A stretch of DNA of 64,000 bases from assembly GCF_006912135.1 (NCBI RefSeq), contig NZ_VIRS01000008.1, positions 204,206-268,205 on the forward strand, in the 5' to 3' direction. Below the pieces are notes generated by a model. It searched no databases. It was not told the DNA's origin and saw only the letters and a list, made by a program, of their open reading frames with translations. Each line of letters begins with the position of its first letter. The stretch's first letter is position 1. This DNA comes from Cryptosporangium phraense. GTDB lineage: Bacteria > Actinomycetota > Actinomycetes > Mycobacteriales > Cryptosporangiaceae. The position numbers and the translations under genes were made by a program. Shown in pieces: positions 8,196 to 16,387 of the stretch.

Positions 8196-9767
8196 TCAAC
8201 TAGCAGTTCCCTGTCTCGTCTTACCCCCCAGCACAACGCGAACTGTCGTCCCTTTGGGGGCACGAGGCACGATTTCCAACTCGGCCCGCACCCGATTCGC
8301 CCGTTCGGCCATGATCGTCATTCCGTAGCGGCCGTCGGGACGTTCCTTGCCCAGCCCCTTGCCGTCGTCGCTGACCTCGATCTGGGCGTACGGAGGGTCG
8401 ACCTCGCAGGTCACCCAGAGGTTCGCGGCGCCCGCGTGCTTCCGGGCGTTGGTGACCGCCTCCTGCGCGATCCGCAGCAGTTCGGATTCCACCGCGGCCG
8501 GCAGCCGGGCCGTCGACTCGTCCAGCGACAGGTGCACCCGCAGGCCGGCCGAACTGCCGATCGTCCGGGCGTAGTCGGCGATCGCCGACCCCAGCCCGCC
8601 GTGCCGGTCGACGTCGCTGCGCAGCTCGAACAGCGAGAGGCGCAGTTCGGTGATGACCCGGGTGACCTCGGTGCGCAGCAGTCGCAGCGTGCTCTCGGCG
8701 GCCTCGCTGCCGGACGGGAGGTCGGCGATCGCGTTGTCGATGCCGTACCCGACCATGACGAGTTCCTGCGCGACGCCGTCGTGGATCTCGCGGGCCAGCC
8801 GCTGTCGCTCCTCGGTCGTCGCCAGCCCCCGGACCTCGTCGAAGAGCAGCGCGGTCTCCAGCCGCAGCGCGGCGTTCCCGACGACCTCGACCGCCTCCGG
8901 CACGACAGCCGGCGGATACGCGCCGACGCGGTCCGACTCCAGGACGACCAGCCCGACGGTCCGCACGCCGGTGATCATCGGCAGCACCAGCACCGACACG
9001 GGTCCGGACGACCCGGCCCGGTCCAGCGAGCGCGACGAGATCTGCGGTTGCTGGCTGGCCCAGGTGTCGGCCAGCGGTGTATCGGCGTCGAACGACGTCT
9101 CCCAGGCGACGCGGCCCGGCGCCCGCTGCGTCAGCACCTCGAGCCGCCCGCCGCCGCTGCCGGTCAGCACCGCGCTGCGGTCGGTCGGCGCGACCTGCCC
9201 GAGCTCCTCCAGCAGCCGGTCGGCCAGGCTGCCGGGGTCGAGGCCGCCGGGCAGCTGCCGAGCGATCGTCCGCAGCTGGGTCAGCAGACGCGCGGCCTGG
9301 ACGAACTCCGGCTCGACGGCGTCGGCCCGGCTGCGCACCAGCCGGTGCACGGCCAGCCCGAGGAGGCCGGCCAGCGTGGCCACGACCGTCCACTCCAGCG
9401 CGGACAGGCCGAACGTCAGGTCGCCCAGCTGGTCCTGCAGGGCCCCGGAGATGACCAGCGCCACGACCGCGACCACCATCAGCCCGGCCAGCTCGAGCCC
9501 GCCGGCCACCGCACCGACCGCGAACGCGGGCGCGGCCAGATAGCTCAGCAGCAGCGCCGGGTGGACCGCCGCGTCCTCGCCGGGCGGCGTCGCGGCGGCC
9601 ATCGAGACGACGATGACCTCGGCCAGCCACCCGATCCGGGCCGGCCACGGACGCTCCGGCGCGACCAGCCCGGGCGCGGCCGCCAGCGCGAACAGCGCAC
9701 ACCAGAGCAGCGTCGGGGCGATCGACTTCGTGCTGGCCAGCGACAGCACGACGACCAGCACCAGCAA
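8196..9767 (-). CDS. Membrane-bound GAF-containing NarL-type sensor histidine kinase
   Basis: About 523 residues. Four or five membrane helices occupy roughly residues 1-145. A GAF-like sensor region follows (about 180-310), then the HisKA_3 dimerisation helix with the phosphoacceptor His in RLAREIHDGVAQE, and an HATPase domain (N-box AQEAVTNARKHA, G-boxes VSDDGKGLG and GRYGMTIM). It should phosphorylate the regulator encoded downstream. The 5' end is uncertain: TTG 9767 is the only ordinary start, but the hydrophobic first helix clearly extends upstream in frame (LWEPTPLTRLVRGALL), so the real start may be a non-canonical codon nearer the ligase stop at 9829. Confidence 0.88.
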   Translation of the reverse strand: MLVLVVVLSLASTKSIAPTLLWCALFALAAAPGLVAPERPWPARIGWLAEVIVVSMAAATPPGEDAAVHPALLLSYLAAPAFAVGAVAGGLELAGLMVVAVVALVISGALQDQLGDLTFGLSALEWTVVATLAGLLGLAVHRLVRSRADAVEPEFVQAARLLTQLRTIARQLPGGLDPGSLADRLLEELGQVAPTDRSAVLTGSGGGRLEVLTQRAPGRVAWETSFDADTPLADTWASQQPQISSRSLDRAGSSGPVSVLVLPMITGVRTVGLVVLESDRVGAYPPAVVPEAVEVVGNAALRLETALLFDEVRGLATTEERQRLAREIHDGVAQELVMVGYGIDNAIADLPSGSEAAESTLRLLRTEVTRVITELRLSLFELRSDVDRHGGLGSAIADYARTIGSSAGLRVHLSLDESTARLPAAVESELLRIAQEAVTNARKHAGAANLWVTCEVDPPYAQIEVSDDGKGLGKERPDGRYGMTIMAERANRVRAELEIVPRAPKGTTVRVVLGGKTRQGTAS

Positions 9768-9828
9768 CGCACCCCGGACCAGCCGGGTCAGGGGCGTCGG
9801 TTCCCACAGCCCCGGCGGGAAGACGCGG

Positions 9829-11607
9829 TCAGCTATAGATCGCAGCGATCTCGTCGGCGTACTCCTTCTCGACGACGGATCGCTTCAGCTTCATGCTCGG
9901 CGTCAGCTCGCCCGTCTCTTCGGTGAAGTCGCGGGGCAGGATACGGAACACCTTGACCGCTTCGGCGTGCGACACGGCCTTGTTGGCGTCGTCCACGGCG
10001 TTCTGGATCTCGGCCCGTAGGTCGGAGTCGTTCACGAGATCGCCCACCGTAGCGTCCGACGCCTTGTTGTGCGCGTCCCGCCACGGCCCGAACGCGTCCG
10101 GGTCGATCGTCACGACCGCACCGATGAACGGCTTGGCGTCGCCGACGACCATCGCCTGGCTCACCAGCGGGTGCGCCCGGATCCGGTCCTCGAGCACCGC
10201 CGGGGCGACGTTCTTGCCGCCCGCGGTGACGATCAGCTCCTTCTTGCGCCCGGTGATCGTCAGGAAGCCCTCGTCGTCCAGCGAGCCGAGGTCGCCGGTG
10301 TGGAAGAAGCCGTCCTTGAGCGCCTCCGCGGTCGCCGCCGGGTTGTGCCAGTACTCGCGGAAGACGTGTTCACCGGCGATCAGCACCTCGCCGTCGTCGG
10401 CGATCCGGACGGTCATGCCGGGCAGCGGCCGCCCGACCGTGCCCAGCTTGACCGCGTCGTCCACGTTGGCCGCCGTGGCCGGGGACGTCTCGGTGAGCCC
10501 GTAGCCCTCCGACACCCAGAGCCCGATCCCGCGGAAGAAATGCGCGAGACGGACCCCGAGCGGGGCGCCCCCGGAGATCGCGTGCGTGCAGGCCCCTCCG
10601 AGAGCAGCCCGCAGCTTCGAATAGACCAGCCGGTCGAAGAGCGCATGCTGCACACGCAGAAGGAGCCCGGGAGAGTCCGACGACGAATACGCCACCGCTA
10701 CCCGGTCGGCCCGATCGAAGATCGCGCCCTTCCCCTCCGAGTGCGCCTTCTGCTTCGCGCCGTTGTAGACCTTCTCGAACACCCGCGGGACGGCCAGCAC
10801 GAACGTCGGCCGGAACGTCTGCAGGTCGTCCATCAGGTTCTTGACGTCCGGCGCGTGGCCGAGCGTCGCCCGGGACTGTACGGCGCCGAGCTGGATCAAC
10901 CGGGCGAACGCGTGCGCCAGCGGCAGGAACAGCAGCGTCGAGGCGCCCGCGTTGAACATGCTCGGCAGCACCGGCAGCGCGTTGCCCACCTCGAACAGCA
11001 GGTTCCGGTGGGTCAGCACGCAGCCCTTCGGCCGCCCGGTCGTCCCCGACGTGTAGATGATCGTGGCGACGTCGTCGGGCCCGAGAGCGGCCCGCCGGGC
11101 GGCCACCTCGTCATCCGGAACAGACGACCCGGCCTCGACGAGGAGGGACACCGCCGAAGCGTCGATCTGCCAGACCCGGCCCAGGTCGGGGAGCTCGCCC
11201 CGGACGGCCTCGACCATCGACTGGTGCGCGGACGTCTCGACGACGACCGTGACCGCACCGGAGTCGCCGAGGATCCACTGGACCTGCTCGGCCGACGAGG
11301 TCTCGTAGATCGGCACGGTCACGCCGCCGGCCGTCCAGATCGCGTAGTCGATCAGCGTCCACTCGTACCGGGTCCGGGCCATCAGCCCGACGCGTTCGCC
11401 GGGCTTGACGCCGGTCGCGATCAGTCCCTTGGCCACCCCGACGACCTCGTCGCGGAACTGGAGCGCGGTCACGTCGGTCCAGCCGTCGAGCGGCCGCCGG
11501 AACGTGACCTGGCTCGGTGCTTCGTCGGCGGCACTCCACACCGGGTCGGTCAGATTCGCCCCATCGGGGACGGTGTAGACGGCGGGCTGAGCGAACTCAC
11601 GCACCAC
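9829..11607 (-). CDS. fadD: Long-chain fatty acid-CoA ligase (AMP-forming)
   Basis: A 592-residue member of the ANL superfamily. It should activate fatty acids to acyl-CoA with ATP in the cytoplasm or at the membrane. Visible motifs are the phosphate loop TIIYTSGTTGRPKG (about residues 190-203), the acyl-adenylate motif EGYGLTETSP, the hinge-region FHTGDLGSLDDEGFLTITGR and the C-terminal domain with GKNVAPAVLEDRI. The length fits FadD15-type ligases, and the position beside a PimB'-like gene is the same as in mycobacteria. GTG 11607 follows a GGGAGG ribosome site. A perfect palindrome at 11620-11635 lies just upstream and may regulate it. Confidence 0.93.
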   Translation of the reverse strand: MVREFAQPAVYTVPDGANLTDPVWSAADEAPSQVTFRRPLDGWTDVTALQFRDEVVGVAKGLIATGVKPGERVGLMARTRYEWTLIDYAIWTAGGVTVPIYETSSAEQVQWILGDSGAVTVVVETSAHQSMVEAVRGELPDLGRVWQIDASAVSLLVEAGSSVPDDEVAARRAALGPDDVATIIYTSGTTGRPKGCVLTHRNLLFEVGNALPVLPSMFNAGASTLLFLPLAHAFARLIQLGAVQSRATLGHAPDVKNLMDDLQTFRPTFVLAVPRVFEKVYNGAKQKAHSEGKGAIFDRADRVAVAYSSSDSPGLLLRVQHALFDRLVYSKLRAALGGACTHAISGGAPLGVRLAHFFRGIGLWVSEGYGLTETSPATAANVDDAVKLGTVGRPLPGMTVRIADDGEVLIAGEHVFREYWHNPAATAEALKDGFFHTGDLGSLDDEGFLTITGRKKELIVTAGGKNVAPAVLEDRIRAHPLVSQAMVVGDAKPFIGAVVTIDPDAFGPWRDAHNKASDATVGDLVNDSDLRAEIQNAVDDANKAVSHAEAVKVFRILPRDFTEETGELTPSMKLKRSVVEKEYADEIAAIYS

Positions 11608-11619
11608 GGCCTCCCATTC

Positions 11620-11635
11620 CTGTGTTCGAACACAG
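11620..11635. promoter_or_regulatory. Perfect 16-bp palindrome, candidate operator of fadD
   Basis: CTGTGTTCGAACACAG equals its own reverse complement. It lies 13 bp upstream of the fadD start codon, in the 124-bp gap shared with the divergent metallophosphoesterase gene. Position and symmetry suit a dimeric repressor, for example a TetR-type fatty-acid regulator; which protein binds is unknown. The rest of the gap (11636-11731) shows no clear -35/-10 pair. Confidence 0.5.
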
Positions 11636-11731
11636 CACGGTACCGGCGGTTACTTCACGGTATCTCGGGTGGGTCCGCCCCGTGGTGCGCGTCACGTCGG
11701 GCGCGTTCTGCGAGGTGGCAGACTTCCAGAG

Positions 11732-12538
11732 GTGCCCCGCATCCACGTCGTCTCGGACGTCCACGGCCGCGCCGACGCGCTGGCCACCGCCGGTGACGGA
11801 GCTGACGCGCTGGTCGTCTGCGGCGACCTGCTGAACTACCTCGACTACGCGCACCCGAGCGAGGGCATTCTCGCCGAACTGCTCGGCCCGGAAGCCGGCG
11901 CCGAGTTCGCCGCGCTCCGCAAGGAGCACCGGTTCGGCGCCCTGCGCAGCGCCGGCGCCCGGCTGATGGACGACCCGGCCGCGTTCGCCGAAGCGGTCGT
12001 CGCCGCGGCCCGCCGCCAGTACGCCGAGCTGTTCGACGCGATGCCGGTGCCGGCCTACTGCACCTACGGCAACGTCGACATGCCCCGGCTCTGGCCGGAG
12101 TACGTCGACGACAAGCACCGGCTGTACGACGCCGAGGTCGTCGAGATCGGCGGGTGGAGGTTCGGGTTCGTCGGCGGGTGGCCCCGCCGTCCCATCCCGC
12201 CGGAGCTGCTGAAGGCATCGAAGATGCCGATCGTCCAGTTCGGCGCCGACTCGAGCCCCGAGGAGTACGCGGCCAAGGTCGAATCGCTCGGCCCGGTCGA
12301 CGTGCTCTGCTCGCACGTCCCGCCGGCCGTGCCCGAGCTGCGCTGGGACACCGTGACCCGCCGTCCGGAGGTCGCCAGCGAGGCGCTGCTGGACTACGTC
12401 CGCGAGTACCAGCCGCGGTACGCGCTCTTCGGCCACGTGCACCAGCCGCTGCAGCGCCGGCTGCGGATCGGCAAGACGGAGTGCGTCAACGTCGGCCACT
12501 TCCGCGCAACCGGCAAGCCCTTCGTACTGGAGTGGTAA
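11732..12538 (+). CDS. Calcineurin-like metallophosphoesterase
   Basis: 268 residues with the full set of metallophosphoesterase motifs in order: DVHGRAD (D-x-H) near the N-terminus, GDLLNY (GD), YGNVD (GNxD variant), CSHVPP (His) and FGHVHQP (GHxH) near the end. These bind two metals and hydrolyse phosphate esters; the substrate cannot be read from the sequence. GTG 11732 is preferred because the conserved fold begins at once (PRIHVVSDVHG). The stop is 11 bp before the SRPBCC gene, so it probably heads the operon running to glucokinase. Orthologous clusters are conserved in actinobacteria. Confidence 0.88.
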   Translation: MPRIHVVSDVHGRADALATAGDGADALVVCGDLLNYLDYAHPSEGILAELLGPEAGAEFAALRKEHRFGALRSAGARLMDDPAAFAEAVVAAARRQYAELFDAMPVPAYCTYGNVDMPRLWPEYVDDKHRLYDAEVVEIGGWRFGFVGGWPRRPIPPELLKASKMPIVQFGADSSPEEYAAKVESLGPVDVLCSHVPPAVPELRWDTVTRRPEVASEALLDYVREYQPRYALFGHVHQPLQRRLRIGKTECVNVGHFRATGKPFVLEW

Positions 12539-12549
12539 CAAGAGCAGCT

Positions 12550-12990
12550 ATGGCGGACTCTTCCCAGCAGTCGATCACGATCCCGGCCTCGCCGCCGACG
12601 ATCGCCGCGGTCATCGCCGACTTCGCGTCCTACCCCGAGTGGGTCGACGCGGTGAAGTCGGCCGAGGTCGTCAGCGAGTACGAGGACGGCTACGCCCACC
12701 AGGCGCACTTCGTGCTCGACGCGGGCGTCGTCAAGGACGACTACACGCTCGAGTACGCCTACGCCGAGGACCTCACCCGCATCGAGTGGACGCTCGTCCG
12801 GAGCACGATGATGAAGCTGCAGAACGGCAGCTACGACCTGGTCGACAACGGCGACGGCACCACGACCGTCACGTACACGCTCGAGATCGAGTTGAACGTC
12901 CCGATGCTGGGCATGTTCAAGCGCAAGGCCGAGAAGAGGATCATGGACACGGCGCTCAAGGACCTGAAGAAGCGGGTGGAGTCGCTGTAA
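12550..12990 (+). CDS. SRPBCC (START-like/polyketide cyclase) family protein
   Basis: 146 residues forming a single SRPBCC helix-grip domain: an N-terminal strand and helix (IPASPPTIAAVIADFASYPEW), the central strands (HFVLDAGVVKDDYTLEYAY) and a long C-terminal helix (RIMDTALKDLKKRVESL). These proteins bind hydrophobic ligands in a deep cavity; the ligand here is unknown. Its stop overlaps the start of the ArsA-like ATPase by one base (TAATG), and the same pair occurs in mycobacteria (Rv2185c/Rv2184c), suggesting joint work, perhaps in envelope lipid handling. No catalytic residues are evident. Confidence 0.88.
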   Translation: MADSSQQSITIPASPPTIAAVIADFASYPEWVDAVKSAEVVSEYEDGYAHQAHFVLDAGVVKDDYTLEYAYAEDLTRIEWTLVRSTMMKLQNGSYDLVDNGDGTTTVTYTLEIELNVPMLGMFKRKAEKRIMDTALKDLKKRVESL

Positions 12991-14138
12991 TGCGGGTGGT
13001 GCTGTTCACCGGTAAGGGCGGGGTCGGCAAGACGACCTCGGCCGCCGCGACCGCGGTCCGGGCCGCGGAGAACGGCACCACGCTGGTCGTCTCCACCGAC
13101 CCGGCGCACTCGCTGGCTGACGCGCTCGGCGTCCCGGTCGGCCCGGAGCCCACCCGGATCGAAGGCCGGCTCTGGGCCCAGCAGGTCGACAGCCAGGCCC
13201 GCTTCGAGGAGTACTGGGCCACGCTCCGCGACTACCTCACGATGCTGCTCCAGCACGGCGGCCTGACCGGGGTCGCGGCCGAGGAACTCGTCGTCCCGCC
13301 CGGCCTCGACGACCTGTTCGCGCTGTTCGCCGTCCACGCCCAGGCCCGCTCCGGCCGCTTCGACACGCTCGTCGTCGACTGCGCCCCGACCGCGGAGACC
13401 CTCCGTCTGCTCACGCTTCCCGACGTGCTCGGCTGGTACACCGACCGCCTGATGCCCCTGCACCGGCGTCTCGCCGGGGTGGCCCGCCCGGTACTCGGGC
13501 GCGACCTCAGTGCTCTCATTCCCGACGACGGCGTGCTCGCCGCCGTCGCGCGTCTGCAACAGGCTCTGGCCGACGTCCGGGAGCTGCTGACCGACCCGGC
13601 GACGACCGCGGTCCGGCTGGTGCTGACGCCGGAAGCAGTCGTGCTGGCCGAGGCGCGCCGGACGTTCACGGCGCTGGCCCTGTACGGGTTCGTGGTCGAC
13701 GGCGTCGTGGTGAACCGCGTGATCCCGGACGGCGACGACCCGTGGCGGGCCGGCTGGGCCGCCGCCCAGCAGGCCCGGCTGGCCGAGGCCCGGGAGAGCT
13801 TCGCCGGCGTGCCGCTGCGGACCGCGCCGTACCTGCCGTCCGAACCGGTCGGCGGGCCGGCCCTGGCCGCCCTCGCCGACGCCCTCTACGGCGACGACGA
13901 CCCGGTCGCCGCGGTGCCGGTCGAACCCCCCTTGCGCTTCTCCGGCGAAGGCGTGCTCTCGGTGGCGCTGCCGCTGGCCGAGCGGTCGGACGTCGTGCTG
14001 TCGCGGGTGGCCGACGAGCTGATCCTCACCGTCGGCGGGCGCCGCCGGGTGCTGGCGCTGCCCGAGGTGCTGAAGCGGCGCACGGTCGCCGGTGCGTCGC
14101 TGCAGGATGGCCGGCTGGAAGTACGGTTCCGGGAATGA
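12990..14138 (+). CDS. ArsA/GET3-like ATPase
   Basis: 382 residues. It begins with the deviant Walker A loop FTGKGGVGKTTSAA (about residues 6-19) and STDPAHSLADALG, the signatures of the ArsA/Get3/MinD P-loop group, and has a switch-II-type VVDCAPTAET. The last 75 residues form a beta-rich ArsA C-terminal (HSP20-like) domain. No arsenite-binding Cys triad or arsenic genes are present, so arsenite export is unlikely. Actinobacterial members are of unknown function, possibly client-protein or lipid targeting together with the adjacent SRPBCC protein. The 3' end overlaps the next gene by ATGA. Confidence 0.88.
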   Translation: MRVVLFTGKGGVGKTTSAAATAVRAAENGTTLVVSTDPAHSLADALGVPVGPEPTRIEGRLWAQQVDSQARFEEYWATLRDYLTMLLQHGGLTGVAAEELVVPPGLDDLFALFAVHAQARSGRFDTLVVDCAPTAETLRLLTLPDVLGWYTDRLMPLHRRLAGVARPVLGRDLSALIPDDGVLAAVARLQQALADVRELLTDPATTAVRLVLTPEAVVLAEARRTFTALALYGFVVDGVVVNRVIPDGDDPWRAGWAAAQQARLAEARESFAGVPLRTAPYLPSEPVGGPALAALADALYGDDDPVAAVPVEPPLRFSGEGVLSVALPLAERSDVVLSRVADELILTVGGRRRVLALPEVLKRRTVAGASLQDGRLEVRFRE

Positions 14139-14377
14139 CGACCCCCGGCCCCATCATCGACGAGGCGGCCAAGTTCGCGGAGGCGCTGCTCGGTCGCGTC
14201 GGAGCCCGTGATCTGCCCCCTGAGCTGGTCGAACGACTCTCCGCCGCGGTCGCCGACGCCGCCGTGGCCGGAGCCGGACTGCTTCGTGTCGTCGCCGAGG
14301 TGGCCACCGAGTGGGGCAAGCAGGCGGCCACCCCGCCGGACCCCGAGCCACCGGTGCAGCACATCGACATTGACTAA
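14135..14377 (+). CDS. Small conserved protein (DUF5304-like)
   Basis: 80 residues, translationally coupled to the ATPase gene (ATGA overlap). It is a single amphipathic helical bundle (AAKFAEALLGRVG...LVERLSAAVADAA...LLRVVAEVATEWGK) followed by a Pro-rich tail ending in HIDID. No Cys, signal peptide or membrane segment. A small protein at this position, between the ArsA-like ATPase and glucokinase, is conserved in Streptomyces. I assign it to DUF5304 by position and character only. Function unknown. Confidence 0.7.
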   Translation: MTTPGPIIDEAAKFAEALLGRVGARDLPPELVERLSAAVADAAVAGAGLLRVVAEVATEWGKQAATPPDPEPPVQHIDID

Positions 14378-14470
14378 TGGCGAGTTCGCGCCACGGGTAG
14401 AGCGATGGAGACGTCCGGTTCGCCGTGCCATACGCTGCGACACAGCGAATCGGAGAGTGGTGAGGGGCGC

Positions 14471-15415
14471 GTGACGCTGACCGTCGGAGTCGACGTCGGA
14501 GGAACGAAGGTGCTGGCCGGAGTGGTCACTCCGGACGGCGAGGTGCTGGCGACCGTGCGGCGGCCCACTCCGAGTCAGGACGTGAACGACACCGCTCGGG
14601 TGATCGCCGAGGTCGTCCGCGAGCTCGACGAGGAGTACGACGTCGAGGCCGTGGGCGTCGGCGCAGCGGGCTGGATCGATGCATCCCGCTCGGTCGTGCT
14701 GCACGCGCCGAACCTGGCCTGGCGCCGGGAGCCGCTCAAGGACCGGATCCAGGAGCGGGTCGACGTCCCGGTCGTCGTCGAGAACGACGCGAACGCGGCG
14801 GCCTGGGCCGAGTACCGCTTCGGCGCCGGTCAGGACCAGCACCACCTGATCCTGATCACGGTCGGCACCGGCATCGGCGGCGGCGCGGTTGTGAACGGCG
14901 ACATCTACCGCGGCCACTTCGGGGTCGCGGCGGAGTTCGGTCACGTCCGGGTCGTGCCCGACGGCCACCCCTGCGGCTGCGGTGCGAGCGGGTGCTTCGA
15001 GCAGTACGCGAGCGGCAAGGCGCTGGTGCGCTTCGCCAAGGAGCAGGCCCGCGAAGACAAGGCGGCGGCCCGCGTCCTGCTGGAGATGGCCGGCGGGGAC
15101 GTCGACGCGATCGACGGGCCGATGGTGACCAGGGCCGCACAGGCCGGTGACGCGGCCTCGCTGGCCGCGTTCGCCGACCTCGGCGACTGGCTGGGCTGGG
15201 GGATGGCCGACCTGGTGTCGGGCTGGGACCCGCAGTGCATCATCCTCGGCGGCGGGGTCGCCGAGGCCGGTGACCTGATGTCGATCCCGGCCCGGGAGAC
15301 CTACGCGAAGGTCACCGCGCTCCGCGGCCGCACCGACGTGGCCGAGGTCCGGATCGCGGCCCTCGGCAACAAGGCCGGCCTGGTCGGCGCGGCCGACCTC
15401 GCCCGCATCAGGTGA
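14471..15415 (+). CDS. glkA: ROK-family glucokinase
   Basis: 314 residues. It phosphorylates glucose with ATP in the cytoplasm. Motifs: the ATP phosphate loop VGVDVGGTKVLAG, the catalytic region ENDANAAAWAEYRFGAG, GTGIGGG, and the ROK zinc motif GCGASGCFEQYASG with its preceding His (EFGHVRV). It closely resembles Streptomyces GlkA, which also mediates carbon catabolite repression; the same regulatory role here is inferred. GTG 14471 with GGTGAGGGG just upstream is preferred over the in-frame ATG at 14405. The stop overlaps the next start (GTGA). Confidence 0.92.
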   Translation: MTLTVGVDVGGTKVLAGVVTPDGEVLATVRRPTPSQDVNDTARVIAEVVRELDEEYDVEAVGVGAAGWIDASRSVVLHAPNLAWRREPLKDRIQERVDVPVVVENDANAAAWAEYRFGAGQDQHHLILITVGTGIGGGAVVNGDIYRGHFGVAAEFGHVRVVPDGHPCGCGASGCFEQYASGKALVRFAKEQAREDKAAARVLLEMAGGDVDAIDGPMVTRAAQAGDAASLAAFADLGDWLGWGMADLVSGWDPQCIILGGGVAEAGDLMSIPARETYAKVTALRGRTDVAEVRIAALGNKAGLVGAADLARIR

Positions 15416-16053
15416 AAGTCCTCACCTGGAACGTCCACGGACTCCGTGACGACGTGGACGCGCTGGTGCGCACCGTCGTGGGCGTGGCCCCGCAGGTGGC
15501 ACTGATCCAGGAGGCGCCCCGGGTCTTCCGGTGGCGGGCCCGGGCGGCCGAACTGGCCCGGAGGTGCGGGCTCGTCGTGGCCCAGGGCGGGGCGTCGGGG
15601 AATCTGGTGCTCGTGTCGCTGGCGGTGGCGATCCGGGACACCGCGATCGTCCGGTTGCCGTTCACCCGGGGGCAGCACCCCCGGGCGGCGGTGGTCGTGC
15701 GGGCCTCGCTGGCGGGCGCGGATTTCGCCGCGGTCGGCGTCCACCTGGGACTGACCGAACCGGAACGGGTCGCGCACGTGCCGGTGCTCCTGAACGCGCT
15801 GCCGGACGAGCCGACGATCCTCGGCGGGGACATCAACGAGACCGACGGCGGTCCCGCGTGGAAGGCGCTGGCCACCCACCTGGCCGACGCCGGCACCGAC
15901 GACCCGTCGCCGACGTTCCGCACCCGGCGGATCGACGGCCTCTTCGTGACGCCTGGGCTACCGGTGCGCGACTACCGCGTCCTGGACATGCCCGACACCC
16001 GCGTGGCCAGCGACCACCGGCCGGTCGTGGCCGACGTTCAGCTCACGCGCTGA
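15412..16053 (+). CDS. Endonuclease/exonuclease/phosphatase (EEP) family protein
   Basis: 213 residues of the EEP (DNase I/ExoIII-like) fold. Visible residues are LTWNVHG (Asn), IQEAPRV (metal-binding Glu), GVHLGL, GGDINETDG (Asp/Asn pair) and ASDHRPVVADV (Asp-His). The active site therefore looks complete. The substrate could be DNA, RNA or a phosphoester. It starts at GTG 15412 inside the glucokinase stop, and its 3' end overlaps the convergent gene at 16038 by 16 bp, so antisense 3' ends are expected. Confidence 0.87.
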   Translation: MKVLTWNVHGLRDDVDALVRTVVGVAPQVALIQEAPRVFRWRARAAELARRCGLVVAQGGASGNLVLVSLAVAIRDTAIVRLPFTRGQHPRAAVVVRASLAGADFAAVGVHLGLTEPERVAHVPVLLNALPDEPTILGGDINETDGGPAWKALATHLADAGTDDPSPTFRTRRIDGLFVTPGLPVRDYRVLDMPDTRVASDHRPVVADVQLTR

Positions 16054-16307
16054 TGCGGCCGCACCACCCGCACGGCGGCGAGCCACCGCTCCAGCGGTAA
16101 CGACGTGCCCCGGCGCACGGCCTGTCCGGCGTCCAGCAGCACCGAGTCCGGGACCTCGGCCAGCGCCGCGATCTCGGTGCGGGCCAGCAGCGCCTCCCGC
16201 TCGGGCTCGTCGAACCGGCTCGGCTCGTGTCCGGTGAGCGAGCACCACAGCGCGAGCACCTGCTCCCGGCGGTTCAGGTACCGAATCGGGGCGAGCGTTC
16301 CGGTCAT
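16038..16307 (-). CDS. Small hypothetical protein
   Basis: 89 residues, no recognised domain. ATG 16307 is preceded by a good ribosome site (GGGAGGTGG). The sequence is mixed charged and helical (YLNRREQVLALWCSLTG..., FDEPEREALLARTEIAALAEVP) and ends in a basic segment (VRVVRPHQRVS); there is one Cys and no membrane helix. It is convergent with, and overlaps, the EEP gene. The fairly ordinary amino-acid composition and the ribosome site support a real gene. Function unknown. Confidence 0.6.
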   Translation of the reverse strand: MTGTLAPIRYLNRREQVLALWCSLTGHEPSRFDEPEREALLARTEIAALAEVPDSVLLDAGQAVRRGTSLPLERWLAAVRVVRPHQRVS

Positions 16308-16387
16308 CGCGACCACCTCCCACCGTTCACGGTGAGGGCCCCGGTGTACGTGCGTGCGGCTACTACGTGACAGCCGAGCAAAACCTG

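Noticed and set aside
11620..11635. Reading the fadD palindrome as a LexA (SOS) box
   Set aside because: The actinobacterial box has the form TCGAAC-N4-GTTCGA; here GTTCGAAC is continuous with no four-base spacer, so half-site order and spacing do not fit.
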